64,000 bases of DNA from Staphylococcus pettenkoferi. GTDB lineage: Bacteria > Bacillota > Bacilli > Staphylococcales > Staphylococcaceae. The position numbers and the translations under genes were made by a program. Positions 46,821 to 55,769 of the stretch are shown here, piece by piece. The stretch covers positions 1-64,000 of the forward strand of contig NZ_JANSKK010000003.1 of NCBI RefSeq assembly GCF_026659735.1, given 5' to 3'. The notes beneath the pieces are model-generated. The model made no database searches. It was given only the letters and a program-made list of their open reading frames with translations, and was not told the DNA's origin. How positions within the stretch are numbered: the stretch's first letter is position 1; each line of letters starts with the position of its first letter.

Positions 46821-48314
46821 ATGGACGTATTAAAAAACTTATCTCATCAACAATATATTGATGGTGAATGGGTAGATAGCTCAAATAAAGCTACAAGAGA
46901 CATCATCAATCCATATAACCAAGAAGTCATCTTCCAAGTTGCGGAAGGGACAGCTGAAGATACTGAACGCGCTATTCTTGCAGCACGTCGCTCATTTGAA
47001 TCAGGTGAGTGGGCGAATGAAACTGCTGAGGAACGTGGTAAGAAAGTACGCGCAATTGCTGATCAAATCAAAGAACATCGTGAAGAGCTTGCACAATTAG
47101 AAACGCTAGACACTGGTAAGACGTACACAGAATCACTTGCAGATATGGACGATATTCACAATGTGTTTATGTTCTACGCAGGTCTTGCTGACAAAGAAGG
47201 CGGCGAAATCATTAATTCACCTATCCAAGGTACTGAGAGTCGCGTCGTGAAAGAACCTCTAGGTGTTGTAACACAAATCACACCTTGGAACTATCCTTTA
47301 CTTCAAGCATCATGGAAGATTGCGCCAGCATTAGCGGCAGGTTGTTCACTAGTAATGAAACCTAGTGAAATCACACCGCTCACAACGATCCGCGTGTTTG
47401 AAATGATGGAAGAAGTGGGCTTCCCTAAAGGTGTCATCAACCTCGTATTAGGTGAAGGTTCTGAAGTCGGTAATCCGATGTCAGCGCATGAAGAAGTTGA
47501 TCTCGTATCATTCACTGGTGGTATCGAAACAGGTAAGCACATCATGAAACAGGCGGCAGATCATGTCACTAATATTGCGCTTGAATTAGGTGGTAAGAAC
47601 CCTAACATCATCTTTGACGATGCAGACTTCGACGTGGCAGTAGACCAAGCGCTTAACGGTGCTTACTTCCACGCTGGTCAAGTATGTTCAGCAGGTTCAC
47701 GTATCCTAGTGCATAACGATATTAAAGATAAATTTGAAAAAGCACTTATCGACCGTGTTAAAAAAATCAAATTAGGTAATGGCTTCGATGACGAGACAGA
47801 AGTGGGTCCACTCATCTCTCAAGAACATCGTGACAAAGTTGAAGGTTACATGGAAGTTGCTAAACAAGATGGTGCGACAATCGCAGTGGGAGGTAAACGT
47901 CCTGAACGTGAAGACTTACAACAAGGTTTCTTCTTTGAACCTACAGTGATTACAGATTGTGATACGTCAATGCGTATCGTACAAGAAGAAGTCTTCGGCC
48001 CAGTCGTTACTGTCGAAGGATTCTCAGACGAAGAAGAAGCAATCAAACTCGCCAATGATTCAATTTATGGTTTAGCAGGTGCGATTTTCTCTCAAGATAT
48101 TGGAAAAGCACAACGCATTGCTAGCAAGTTGAAACTCGGTACAGTTTGGATTAACGACTTCCACCCTTACTTCGCTCAAGCACCATGGGGTGGCTACAAA
48201 CAATCAGGTATCGGCAGAGAGTTAGGTAAAGATGGACTTGAAGAATACCTCAATACGAAACACATTCTTACAAACCAAGCGCCAGAACCTGTCAATTGGT
48301 TTAATAACGACTAA
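46821..48314 (+). CDS. betB: Betaine-aldehyde dehydrogenase
   Basis: 497 residues with GGAGGTG before the ATG (also known as gbsA/cudA). ALDH motifs: TPWNYPLLQASWKIAPALAAG, SFTGGIETGKHI for NAD binding, LELGGKNPNIIF with the catalytic Glu and HAGQVCSAGSR with the nucleophilic Cys. Oxidises betaine aldehyde to glycine betaine with NAD. Partner of the downstream choline dehydrogenase. A terminator and a MITE-like insert now lie between the two enzyme genes. Confidence 0.94.
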   Translation: MDVLKNLSHQQYIDGEWVDSSNKATRDIINPYNQEVIFQVAEGTAEDTERAILAARRSFESGEWANETAEERGKKVRAIADQIKEHREELAQLETLDTGKTYTESLADMDDIHNVFMFYAGLADKEGGEIINSPIQGTESRVVKEPLGVVTQITPWNYPLLQASWKIAPALAAGCSLVMKPSEITPLTTIRVFEMMEEVGFPKGVINLVLGEGSEVGNPMSAHEEVDLVSFTGGIETGKHIMKQAADHVTNIALELGGKNPNIIFDDADFDVAVDQALNGAYFHAGQVCSAGSRILVHNDIKDKFEKALIDRVKKIKLGNGFDDETEVGPLISQEHRDKVEGYMEVAKQDGATIAVGGKRPEREDLQQGFFFEPTVITDCDTSMRIVQEEVFGPVVTVEGFSDEEEAIKLANDSIYGLAGAIFSQDIGKAQRIASKLKLGTVWINDFHPYFAQAPWGGYKQSGIGRELGKDGLEEYLNTKHILTNQAPEPVNWFNND

Positions 48315-48355
48315 GTTACACTGATATTAGTAACACAAAGTGATAGCACCACAAG

Positions 48356-48419
48356 AAGGTTGTAACGTGTGAGATGTTCCTTGTAACGACTTCCATCGCA
48401 CGTTCAACCTTTCATTTTT
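48356..48419 (+). terminator. betB terminator
   Basis: AAGGTTGTAACGTG/CACGTTCAACCTT, then TTCATTTTTG. Confidence 0.82.
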
Positions 48420-48510
48420 GAAAAATAGATAAACAATATAACGTTTGGGACATTATTTGAAAATAAATTAAGAAATGCTAGAAACTTTTATTTAGTTGAA
48501 TTATATATCA

Positions 48511-48741
48511 ATTTTTCAATGCCGACTCGAGACGCATGATGGAGCTAGACCACAATGAAAATCCATTTCTAGAGCTCTTTGAGCGATAGAAATTAGTTGA
48601 GTGTGGTCCTACGCAGTAGCTGTCTGAATTTGAGATAGCTAACGCTTTCTCAAACTCTAGTCAGCTTTACGGGGGTAGCACAACGAAATCACAGATTTCT
48701 GTGCTTCTCCCATGCAAGCGAGAGTCTTCACATTGAAAAAT
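48511..48741. repeat. 231-bp MITE-like element with 11-bp perfect terminal inverted repeats
   Basis: Ends ATTTTTCAATG (48511-48521) and CATTGAAAAAT (48731-48741). Contains a family-A-like core (GACCACA/TGTGGTC stem around GAAAATCCA and TTAGTTGAG) and a family-B hairpin (GCACAACGAAATC/GATTTCTGTGC). No coding capacity. Confidence 0.75.
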
Positions 48742-48795
48742 AATAACTTCTTATGTATGTCCTAGACTCATTTTACTAGGAGGGTTATAGAAAGT

Positions 48796-50493
48796 ATGGC
48801 GAATCAACACACAGACAAGCAATATGACTATATCATTATCGGTGGCGGAAGTGCCGGTTCAGTACTCGGTAACCGCTTGACTGCAGACGGTACGAAAGAA
48901 GTGCTCGTTCTTGAAGCGGGACGTAGTGACTATCCTTGGGATTTACTTATTCAAATGCCAGCAGCCTTGATGTATCCATCAGGTAACAAATTCTACGACT
49001 GGATTTATTCTACAAATAAAGAGCCACATATGAATGGCCGTAAAGTTTCTCACGCTCGTGGTAAAGTGCTCGGTGGTTCAAGTTCAATCAACGGTATGAT
49101 TTATCAACGTGGTAACCCAATGGATTACGAAGGTTGGGGCGCACCTAAAGGTATGGAAACTTGGGACTATGCACACTGCCTACCTTACTTCAAACGTTTA
49201 GAGAAGACATTTGGCGCTGAGAAGAATGACCCCATCCGTGGTTTACATGGTCCTATTAAGTTAAGACGTGGCCCTGCGAAGAATCCGCTATTCCAAGCAT
49301 TCTTTGATGCGGCGGTTGAAGCAGGATATAAGAAGACACCTGACGTGAATGGTTTCAGACAAGAAGGCTTTGGACCATTCGACAGCCAAGTTCATAACGG
49401 TCGTCGTGTGTCAGCTTCAAGAGCCTATTTGAGACCGGCGATGAAACGTCCTAACTTGAATGTTGAAACACGTGCTTTCGTTACACGTTTAAACTTTGAA
49501 GGTCGTCGTGTGACTGGCGTGACTTACAAGAAGAATGGTAAAGAACATACAGTAAATGCGAAAGAAGTTATCCTTTCTGGTGGCGCATTCAATACACCAC
49601 AACTTCTACAATTGTCAGGTATTGGTGATTCAGAGCATCTCCGTTCAATCGGTATTGAACCACGCATCCACCTTCCTGGTGTAGGAGAGAACTTTGAAGA
49701 CCACCTTGAAGTGTACATTCAACACGCTTGTAAGAAACCTGTGTCTATGCAACCAAGCTTGAATAAACTTAAGATGCCACTCATCGGTTTACAATGGATT
49801 CTTGGCCGTAAAGGTGCAGCTGCATCAAACCACTTCGAAGGTGGCGGTTTCGTCCGTTCAAACGATGACGTTGATTATCCTAACTTGATGTTCCACTTCT
49901 TACCATTAGCGGTACGTTACGATGGTCAGAAAGCGAAGACAGAGCACGGTTATCAAGTTCACGTTGGACCGATGTATTCTAACTCACGTGGTAGCTTGAA
50001 GATCAAATCTAAAGATCCGTTTGAACATCCTGATTTCGTCTTCAACTACTTATCAACGAAAGAAGACGAGCGTGAATGGATTGAAGCGATCAAAGTTGCG
50101 CGTAATATCCTTTCACAACCTGCACTTAAACCATTCGATGCAGGCGAAATTTCTCCAGGACCTGATGTTCAAACTGATGAAGAAATTATCGAATGGGTTA
50201 AGAATGACGGTGAAACAGCATTACACCCATCTTGTAGTGCGAAGATGGGACCTAAAGATGACCCAATGGCCGTCGTAGATCCACTCACTATGAAAGTGTA
50301 CGGTATGGAGAACTTACGTGTCGTTGACGCATCTGCTATGCCACGTACGACAAACGGTAACATCCACTCTCCAGTGTTGATGTTAGCTGAGAAAGCAGCA
50401 GATATTATTCTAGGAAAAGAACCTCTAGCACCTCAATATGTTGACTATTATATACATGGGGTGCATGATGAAGATGCGGGTACTATTCAATAG
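48796..50493 (+). CDS. betA: Choline dehydrogenase
   Basis: 565 residues with AGGAGGG before the ATG (also cudB). GMC oxidoreductase: FAD-binding [36 protein letters not shown] and [18 protein letters not shown] signatures, with the C-terminal catalytic His in [11 protein letters not shown] and Asn in [20 protein letters not shown]. Oxidises choline to betaine aldehyde, passing electrons to the respiratory chain; length agrees with family members (550-570). Works with cudT and betB. Confidence 0.94.
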   Translation: MANQHTDKQYDYIIIGGGSAGSVLGNRLTADGTKEVLVLEAGRSDYPWDLLIQMPAALMYPSGNKFYDWIYSTNKEPHMNGRKVSHARGKVLGGSSSINGMIYQRGNPMDYEGWGAPKGMETWDYAHCLPYFKRLEKTFGAEKNDPIRGLHGPIKLRRGPAKNPLFQAFFDAAVEAGYKKTPDVNGFRQEGFGPFDSQVHNGRRVSASRAYLRPAMKRPNLNVETRAFVTRLNFEGRRVTGVTYKKNGKEHTVNAKEVILSGGAFNTPQLLQLSGIGDSEHLRSIGIEPRIHLPGVGENFEDHLEVYIQHACKKPVSMQPSLNKLKMPLIGLQWILGRKGAAASNHFEGGGFVRSNDDVDYPNLMFHFLPLAVRYDGQKAKTEHGYQVHVGPMYSNSRGSLKIKSKDPFEHPDFVFNYLSTKEDEREWIEAIKVARNILSQPALKPFDAGEISPGPDVQTDEEIIEWVKNDGETALHPSCSAKMGPKDDPMAVVDPLTMKVYGMENLRVVDASAMPRTTNGNIHSPVLMLAEKAADIILGKEPLAPQYVDYYIHGVHDEDAGTIQ

Positions 50494-50523
50494 AATAGGC
50501 CAGATGTAAAATAACGAATGAGG

Positions 50524-50572
50524 AATCCCTCCGACGAAGTGTAATCGAGCGCTTTGTTGGAGGGATTTTTAT
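50524..50572 (+). terminator. betA terminator
   Basis: AATCCCTCC/GGAGGGATTTTT outer stem with a weaker inner pairing. Confidence 0.85.
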
Positions 50573-50638
50573 ATGGTCAGAAGGTGAAATGATTACTTTT
50601 TACGTAAAAACTGATACAACATGATAACTTATTCATAG

Positions 50639-50667
50639 TTGACAGCGCTTACATTTAAGGTTATTGT
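50639..50667 (+). promoter_or_regulatory. cre site over the -35 of the MFS gene
   Basis: TGACAGCGCTTACA (50640-50653) matches TGWNANCGNTNWCA at every position. It overlaps a consensus -35 TTGACA (50639-50644), with a weak -10 TATTGT 17 bases on (50662-50667). CcpA binding here would repress. Confidence 0.65.
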
Positions 50668-50729
50668 AGTTTTATACATATAGAAAGATTAAGAATTCTC
50701 AGTAAATTGACAAACAAAGGGTGGGGAAC

Positions 50730-52034
50730 ATGAAGAAATATCGTTATCTAATCATCACGATGATTGTACTCATGACTATGATTAACTACATTGACCGTGG
50801 TTCAATTTCGTATGCCCAAGCTGACATTATTAAAGAGTTTGGTTTCGACAAAGTGGCATGGGGCTCAATACTTGGTTATTTCGGTTACGGTTATATGTTA
50901 GGTTCATTGTTCGGAGGTATCTTATCAGATAAGAAAGGACCTAAGTTCGTTTGGATCGTCGCAGGTACGTTATGGTCTGTGTTTGAAATGGCAATGGCGT
51001 TCGCTGGTGAACTTGGACTCGCTGTTTTCGGTGGATCAGCGCTCGCCGGTTTCGGAGTCTTACGTGTGCTCTTCGGATTCTCTGAAGGTCCGTTATTCTC
51101 TACGATGAACAAGACGAATGCCAACTGGGCTGCTCCGAAAGAACGTGGTTTATTATCTGCGTTAGGCTTAATCGGTGTACCACTCGGTGCCTTAATCACA
51201 GCGCCTATCGCGTCATTTTTACTATCTGTAACAACATGGCGTGTACTCTTCATCTTAATGGGTGCGCTCGGTATCGTTTGGGTAATTATTTGGAGTAAAA
51301 TGTTTACGAACTATCCAGAAGATCATCCGAAAGTATCGAAAGAAGAATTGGCAGCGATTCGCTCTACTGAAGACACGTTCTCAGGTGAGAAGACAGTGGA
51401 AACAGAAGATAGTTCTAATGAACGTTGGTATCATTTCTTCAAGAGTCCAACGCTCATCTTTAACACGATTGGTTACTTCGGTTTCCAATACATCAACTTC
51501 TTAGTCTTAACTTGGACGCCAAAATACTTACAAGACGAATATCACTTTGAAATCCATTCATTGTGGTATTTAGGTATGATTCCATGGATTGGTGCCGTCT
51601 TTACAGCATACTTCGGTGGTCGTTTATCTGACTGGTTACGTACGAAGACAGGAAACTTATGGATTGCACGTTCAGGATTGTCCATCTTCGGTATGATTCT
51701 CGCAGCGATCTGTTTCTTGATTATTCCTACGACGAATAGTGTACCGATGATTATGTTCTTAATGATGTTAGGGGTAGCATTCCTCTTCTTACCGAATGCG
51801 GTATATTGGGCTGTCGTTATTGATACTGCACCTAAGAATGCAGGTACATACGGAGGTATTACGCACTTCTTCGTTAACTCAGCGACAATTATCGCGCCAA
51901 CGTTAACAGGTATTCTCGTATCATCATATGGCTACAAATCAATGTTTATTTCAGCTGTTGTCTCAGCAGTGATCGGTATTGTGGCAATGATCTTCGTTCG
52001 TCCAGGCTATAAGAAGATGAGTAAGCAAGCTTAA
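50730..52034 (+). CDS. MFS transporter, anion:cation symporter (ACS/GudP-like) type
   Basis: 434 residues from ATG 50730; AAAGGGTGG lies just upstream and the GTG at 50721 is part of it. Twelve helices. NYIDRGSISYAQADIIKEFGFDKVAWGSILGYFGYGYMLG fits the N-terminus of hexuronate/glucarate transporters (ACS family), with GGILSDKKGPK as motif A. Likely a proton-coupled importer of a sugar acid or related organic anion. The cre site over its promoter supports a role in carbon uptake subject to catabolite repression. No cognate catabolic genes nearby. Confidence 0.85.
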   Translation: MKKYRYLIITMIVLMTMINYIDRGSISYAQADIIKEFGFDKVAWGSILGYFGYGYMLGSLFGGILSDKKGPKFVWIVAGTLWSVFEMAMAFAGELGLAVFGGSALAGFGVLRVLFGFSEGPLFSTMNKTNANWAAPKERGLLSALGLIGVPLGALITAPIASFLLSVTTWRVLFILMGALGIVWVIIWSKMFTNYPEDHPKVSKEELAAIRSTEDTFSGEKTVETEDSSNERWYHFFKSPTLIFNTIGYFGFQYINFLVLTWTPKYLQDEYHFEIHSLWYLGMIPWIGAVFTAYFGGRLSDWLRTKTGNLWIARSGLSIFGMILAAICFLIIPTTNSVPMIMFLMMLGVAFLFLPNAVYWAVVIDTAPKNAGTYGGITHFFVNSATIIAPTLTGILVSSYGYKSMFISAVVSAVIGIVAMIFVRPGYKKMSKQA

Positions 52035-52056
52035 TATCTTATGAGTAAAATGAAAG

Positions 52057-52100
52057 AGGTCCTTAATTGAGTCGTTCCAGACTCAATCAAGGACCTTTTA
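52057..52100 (+). terminator. MFS gene terminator
   Basis: AGGTCCTTAATTGAGTC/GACTCAATCAAGGACCT, one mismatch, then TTTT. Confidence 0.9.
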
Positions 52101-52154
52101 GCGTGGGTAGAAAAATAGTACTATATTGTTTTTATTTAACGACTTTCCTTTGCT

Positions 52155-52256
52155 TGGGAGTGGGACAGAAATCTGTGGTTTCGTGGTCCTAGTGCACACC
52201 GATGACGAAAGCTTGAGAAAGCGTTAGCCATTTCGATTGTAGGCTACTACTGCGAG
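52155..52256 (-). repeat. Family B intergenic repeat (reverse orientation)
   Basis: GGGAGTGGGACAGAAATCTG at its left end; on the minus strand GCTAACGCTTTCTCAA and GATTTCTGTCCCACTCCC match the copies inside 48600-48712 and at 59647-59753. Resembles the GGGACAGAAAT repeats common between staphylococcal genes. Confidence 0.7.
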
Positions 52257-52285
52257 GTGTTACGTTCAATTGATTGCGCATGAAA

Positions 52286-53230
52286 CTACTCTGCTTTTTT
52301 AGCTAAATCGGTAATGTAGCGGAAGAAAACGTCTCGGTCGACATCATCGACGATGCCTACTAAGCGACCGTCCGTCTCATCGATATATGTGCGACCTTGG
52401 CTCGGGCCTTCTGTCACCACGGATGCCTTTACGGTATGCTTATGTGCAAGAGAAGCCTCTCCGGTATACGCGGTCGTGAGCACATCCCATAAGAAATAAG
52501 TAGAGTTGGTTTGGAAATGCGTTAATGGAGGCATCGCAGCGTAGCTCATTCCTAGAAATTCAACGCCAATATACTGACGTTCACGCGCCCACATCTGACG
52601 CACTTCCCACGTTAATGGCACTTGGTTGGTACTTTCTAATGCGACCATATCGATTTCAATATCTGAGTTGAAGACGGTTGCGACAGCTTCGGGATCCCAG
52701 AATGCGTTCCACTCTGCAGTGCCGTCATGTTCAGGTTCTTCGACGTTACCTTTATCGAGGAAGGTGCCGCCCATCCATACTAAACGCTCGATTTGTGAAG
52801 TGATGGTTGGGTCTACTGTGAGTGCTTGCGCTAAATCAGTTAATGGACCAGTAAATAGCAATGTCACTGGTTGGTCACTCTGTGTTACTTTATCGATAAT
52901 ATCTTGATAGGCTTCTACATGCGTTGTGATATCCTTGTCATTAGTTTCGTAATGTTCATTTAAGACGGGTAGGGCATCTACGAAGAACGCATGCATGCGC
53001 CACTCTTTTGGAAAAGGATTCTTGCCTCGCGCTTTCGAAGCGGCCACTTCAATAGGTTGGTGGCCGAAGCGTTGAATAATTTTTTCTGAAGCGCTGACGG
53101 CAGGTTCAATGTAACTATCCGCACCAATCGCGCTAACACCAATTAACTCAATTTCTTCCATTTGAAGTAATAGAAATAATGAAACTAAATCATCTACGCC
53201 ACCATCGTGGTTAAAGTATACCGGTTTCAC
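52286..53230 (-). CDS. Nucleoside hydrolase (IU-NH family)
   Basis: 314 residues from a GTG start after GAGGAGG. The N-terminal HDGGVDDLVSLFLLL replaces the usual DxDPGxDD calcium-binding motif, keeping the key aspartates; VTLLFTGPLTDLAQAL and a later WDVLT with Asp match the family. It cleaves the N-glycosidic bond of nucleosides to base and ribose. The Gly-Gly in place of Pro-Gly may reflect a different base preference. It follows the alpha/beta hydrolase gene by 36 bases. Confidence 0.87.
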   Translation of the reverse strand: MKPVYFNHDGGVDDLVSLFLLLQMEEIELIGVSAIGADSYIEPAVSASEKIIQRFGHQPIEVAASKARGKNPFPKEWRMHAFFVDALPVLNEHYETNDKDITTHVEAYQDIIDKVTQSDQPVTLLFTGPLTDLAQALTVDPTITSQIERLVWMGGTFLDKGNVEEPEHDGTAEWNAFWDPEAVATVFNSDIEIDMVALESTNQVPLTWEVRQMWARERQYIGVEFLGMSYAAMPPLTHFQTNSTYFLWDVLTTAYTGEASLAHKHTVKASVVTEGPSQGRTYIDETDGRLVGIVDDVDRDVFFRYITDLAKKAE

Positions 53231-53266
53231 TTGTCGTCCTCCTCATATGTTCGACTTACAATTCTG

Positions 53267-53950
53267 TTATAAAGAATGATTACGAATCCAGTCTACCATA
53301 TGATCGAAGAACGGCATATCGGGTTCAATCGCTACCATGTGGTCAAGCTTGGCGGGCGCAAGTAAATCAATGACATCGCCCTCGTTCTGTTCAATGTAAT
53401 CGAAAGTTGTATCGATGAGTACTTTATCATCGTCTACACCATGTAAGATCAGTGCAGGCACATTCAAAGGTAGACGTGAAAGAGGTGAAGCTTGGTATAA
53501 TGCTTCATCCGACGCGTCACCGAAGTATTCACGTGCTGCATCATCACCGAGATGATGATCGCGTGTGAATTTGACATCTGTCACTGGACCGAGTGCCACA
53601 ATGTAGTCGGCATATTGCGCATTGTTAAACGCCAGTTGACCTCCAACTGAATGACCGATAACAGTCAGCTGACCTTCTGCAGGGAAGTACTCAGACGACT
53701 TGAATGTTTCAAGTGCTTGTTTCACATCTGTTTCTGGCGTTGGCCACGGGTGTTCGCCGCGACGGTATTCAATATTAACGACATTAAAGCCGAGGTTAAC
53801 GAGCTTTTCCACAAAGGGATGCATCTTCTCTACGCCAATACGTTGACGCCAATAGCCACCATGCACGACAGCTAACCAATTTGTACTGTCGTCTGTATGA
53901 TAAACTTCAATAAATTGTTCTTTATGGTCTCCGTATGTTAAATATTCCAC
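53267..53950 (-). CDS. Alpha/beta hydrolase, arylformamidase-like
   Basis: 227 residues from a GTG start after GAGGAGTG. WLAVVHGGYWRQR holds the HGGYW oxyanion-hole motif of kynurenine formamidase-like enzymes; VIGHSVGGQLAF gives the nucleophilic Ser; ALILHGVDDDKVL the Asp and LDHMVAIEP the His. Cytosolic. The first gene of a two-gene unit with nucleoside hydrolase, suggesting that it handles a carbamoyl, formyl or ester group on a nucleobase-related compound rather than kynurenine; this is inference. Confidence 0.83.
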   Translation of the reverse strand: MEYLTYGDHKEQFIEVYHTDDSTNWLAVVHGGYWRQRIGVEKMHPFVEKLVNLGFNVVNIEYRRGEHPWPTPETDVKQALETFKSSEYFPAEGQLTVIGHSVGGQLAFNNAQYADYIVALGPVTDVKFTRDHHLGDDAAREYFGDASDEALYQASPLSRLPLNVPALILHGVDDDKVLIDTTFDYIEQNEGDVIDLLAPAKLDHMVAIEPDMPFFDHMVDWIRNHSL

Positions 53951-54127
53951 TTATTCGTCACTCCTCGATTAATTCATTCCTAGTTCTCATTTTACCCTAC
54001 TCCTCAGCGCAAGAAACTGTCGGCTTTTTTAACTATTTTCATAAAAAGACTATACTTATTTTATGTTTTTGTTATATTAAGGATAAGATTTACTTTTATA
54101 AAATATATAGAAAGCGAGATAAAGTTA

Positions 54128-55249
54128 ATGAGGAAATTATTTACTTCAATCATATTATTTGTCTTATGTGTAGGGGTCATGGGCGTCTCTCAAGCTTGTG
54201 CCAAAGATGATGACATCTCTGTTGAAGCAGTAGGGGACAACTTGATTCACCCAGCTGTCTACAATGATGCACGCCAAGCCGATGGTTCCTATGATTTCAA
54301 ACCGATGTATGAACCTTTGAAGCAGCGTATCTCATCAGCCGACATTTCGTTTATCAACCAAGAATCGCCAATGGGTGGAGATGACAAGCCTTTTCATGGC
54401 TTTAAACGTTTTAACACACCAAGTGCAGTCGCAGGGGATATTATTGATACAGGTTTCAACCTCGTGAATGGCTCTAATAACCATTCGCTCGACCAAGGTA
54501 TGAGTGGTTTGTATAATGAGCTCAGCATTTGGGATCATTTCAAAGACCAAGCAACTTACACAGGTACATATCGCAGTCAAAAAGAACGTGACCATATTAC
54601 AGTGAAGAATGTCGATGGTACGAAGGTGGCGCTCGTCAGCTACACATATGGCACGAATGGAATCCATCCTGATCACAAATATAATATCAACCGCTTTGAC
54701 AAGAAGCTGATTAAGAAAGATATTGCCAAAGCGAAGAAAGTCAGCGATGTCGTAATGGTGTCAGCCCACTGGGGTAAAGAGGGCACGCATAAGGTTACTG
54801 ATAAGCAGAAAGATTACGCGCATTACATTGCCGATCAAGGTGCAGATGTCATTATCGGTACGCATCCTCACGTCATTCAACCGATGCAGTGGATGAAAGG
54901 TAAGGATGGGAATAAGACGCTCGTTGCTTATTCGTTAGGTAACTTCTTGAACGGTCAAGCCACAGGTGATGAGAACAACATTCTCGGCGGTAACTTGCAC
55001 TTTGATTTAGATAAAAATGCGAAGACGAAAGTGAAGAATGTGAAGTGGCGTGCAGTCGTCACACATTATGAGCCTCAGAATGCGCAGACACATAAAGGTA
55101 AAGCACACTTCAAGATGATACCGCTTGAAGATTACAAAGAGAAGCTAGCGAATAAACATCGTCTTAATTATAAGAAAGGCAGCCATGTGAGTGTGGATCG
55201 ACTCAACGATATTAATAACGATACAATTGACGAGAAATTCCGTAAGTAA
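54128..55249 (+). CDS. CapA-family secreted protein
   Basis: 373 residues with an N-terminal signal sequence ending around SQACAKD; the Cys is not in a canonical lipobox. CapA/PgsA fold of the metallophosphoesterase superfamily: VEAVGDNLIHPAVY, INQESPMGG, NGSNNHSLDQG, MVSAHWGKEGTH and IIGTHPHVIQPMQW supply the metal ligands in the usual order. In Bacillus and S. epidermidis CapA takes part in poly-gamma-glutamate export; no capB or capC lies here, so this is a stand-alone homologue of unknown substrate. Confidence 0.85.
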   Translation: MRKLFTSIILFVLCVGVMGVSQACAKDDDISVEAVGDNLIHPAVYNDARQADGSYDFKPMYEPLKQRISSADISFINQESPMGGDDKPFHGFKRFNTPSAVAGDIIDTGFNLVNGSNNHSLDQGMSGLYNELSIWDHFKDQATYTGTYRSQKERDHITVKNVDGTKVALVSYTYGTNGIHPDHKYNINRFDKKLIKKDIAKAKKVSDVVMVSAHWGKEGTHKVTDKQKDYAHYIADQGADVIIGTHPHVIQPMQWMKGKDGNKTLVAYSLGNFLNGQATGDENNILGGNLHFDLDKNAKTKVKNVKWRAVVTHYEPQNAQTHKGKAHFKMIPLEDYKEKLANKHRLNYKKGSHVSVDRLNDINNDTIDEKFRK

Positions 55250-55326
55250 GAATGTTATGTTTGGCACATTTATCTACATTAGAATAGACACATGATGCGT
55301 AATCATGATTTGAGTTACATGTTTTG

Positions 55327-55378
55327 AAGTAGTATACGCAAGAACTTTTACTGTTTTGATGCGTATACTACTTTTTCT
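55327..55378 (+). terminator. Terminator of the CapA-like gene
   Basis: AAGTAGTATACGCA/TGCGTATACTACTT perfect 14-bp stem and TTTC tail. Confidence 0.92.
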
Positions 55379-55476
55379 ATTTAGATTTTAGTTAAAAGTG
55401 TAAAATTCAACCTATTCATTTTATAAAATGGCTATAAACACTGGCGCTCTAGTAGTTTGAGAGATATTTTAATTTG

Positions 55477-55490
55477 TAAAAGCGCTTACA
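55477..55490 (+). promoter_or_regulatory. Candidate cre site upstream of the APC permease
   Basis: TAAAAGCGCTTACA, one mismatch to TGWNANCGNTNWCA, 280 bases before the gene start. Confidence 0.4.
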
Positions 55491-55769
55491 ATAAATGCAG
55501 ATTAATGCATATTTTAGTAACGTGTAAAAATTATCTATTATAATGCTAATTACGTGCGTTTAAGCGGTCTCCTACATAGTTGGATAATATGCATTCAAAG
55601 CCATTATTTAGTATATTAAAACAATTGAATGAATAACTCATCTGCTGTAGGCGTTGATTTGACGATATTGCGTTTTAGAGTATAATAGCAAAGTATGCAA
55701 TGCATTGTATAATCGTTAACGATGCGCAGTGCTTTGACTATCATGAATATAAAAGAAATAGGAGTTATT

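Larger units (their letters stand above)
48315..48795. other. betB-betA intergenic region with terminator and MITE-like insert
   Basis: 480 bases: a long terminator hairpin (48356-48419), then the 231-bp MITE-like element (48511-48741), then the ribosome site AGGAGGG of betA. Confidence 0.65.
55250..55769. other. capA-like/APC permease intergenic region
   Basis: 520 bases: strong terminator (55327-55377), near-consensus cre at 55477-55490, otherwise AT-rich without a gene. Confidence 0.5.

Noticed and set aside
53935..54210. 91-codon frame overlapping the CapA-like gene start
   Set aside because: Overlaps the real CapA-like start in another phase and has no ribosome site.
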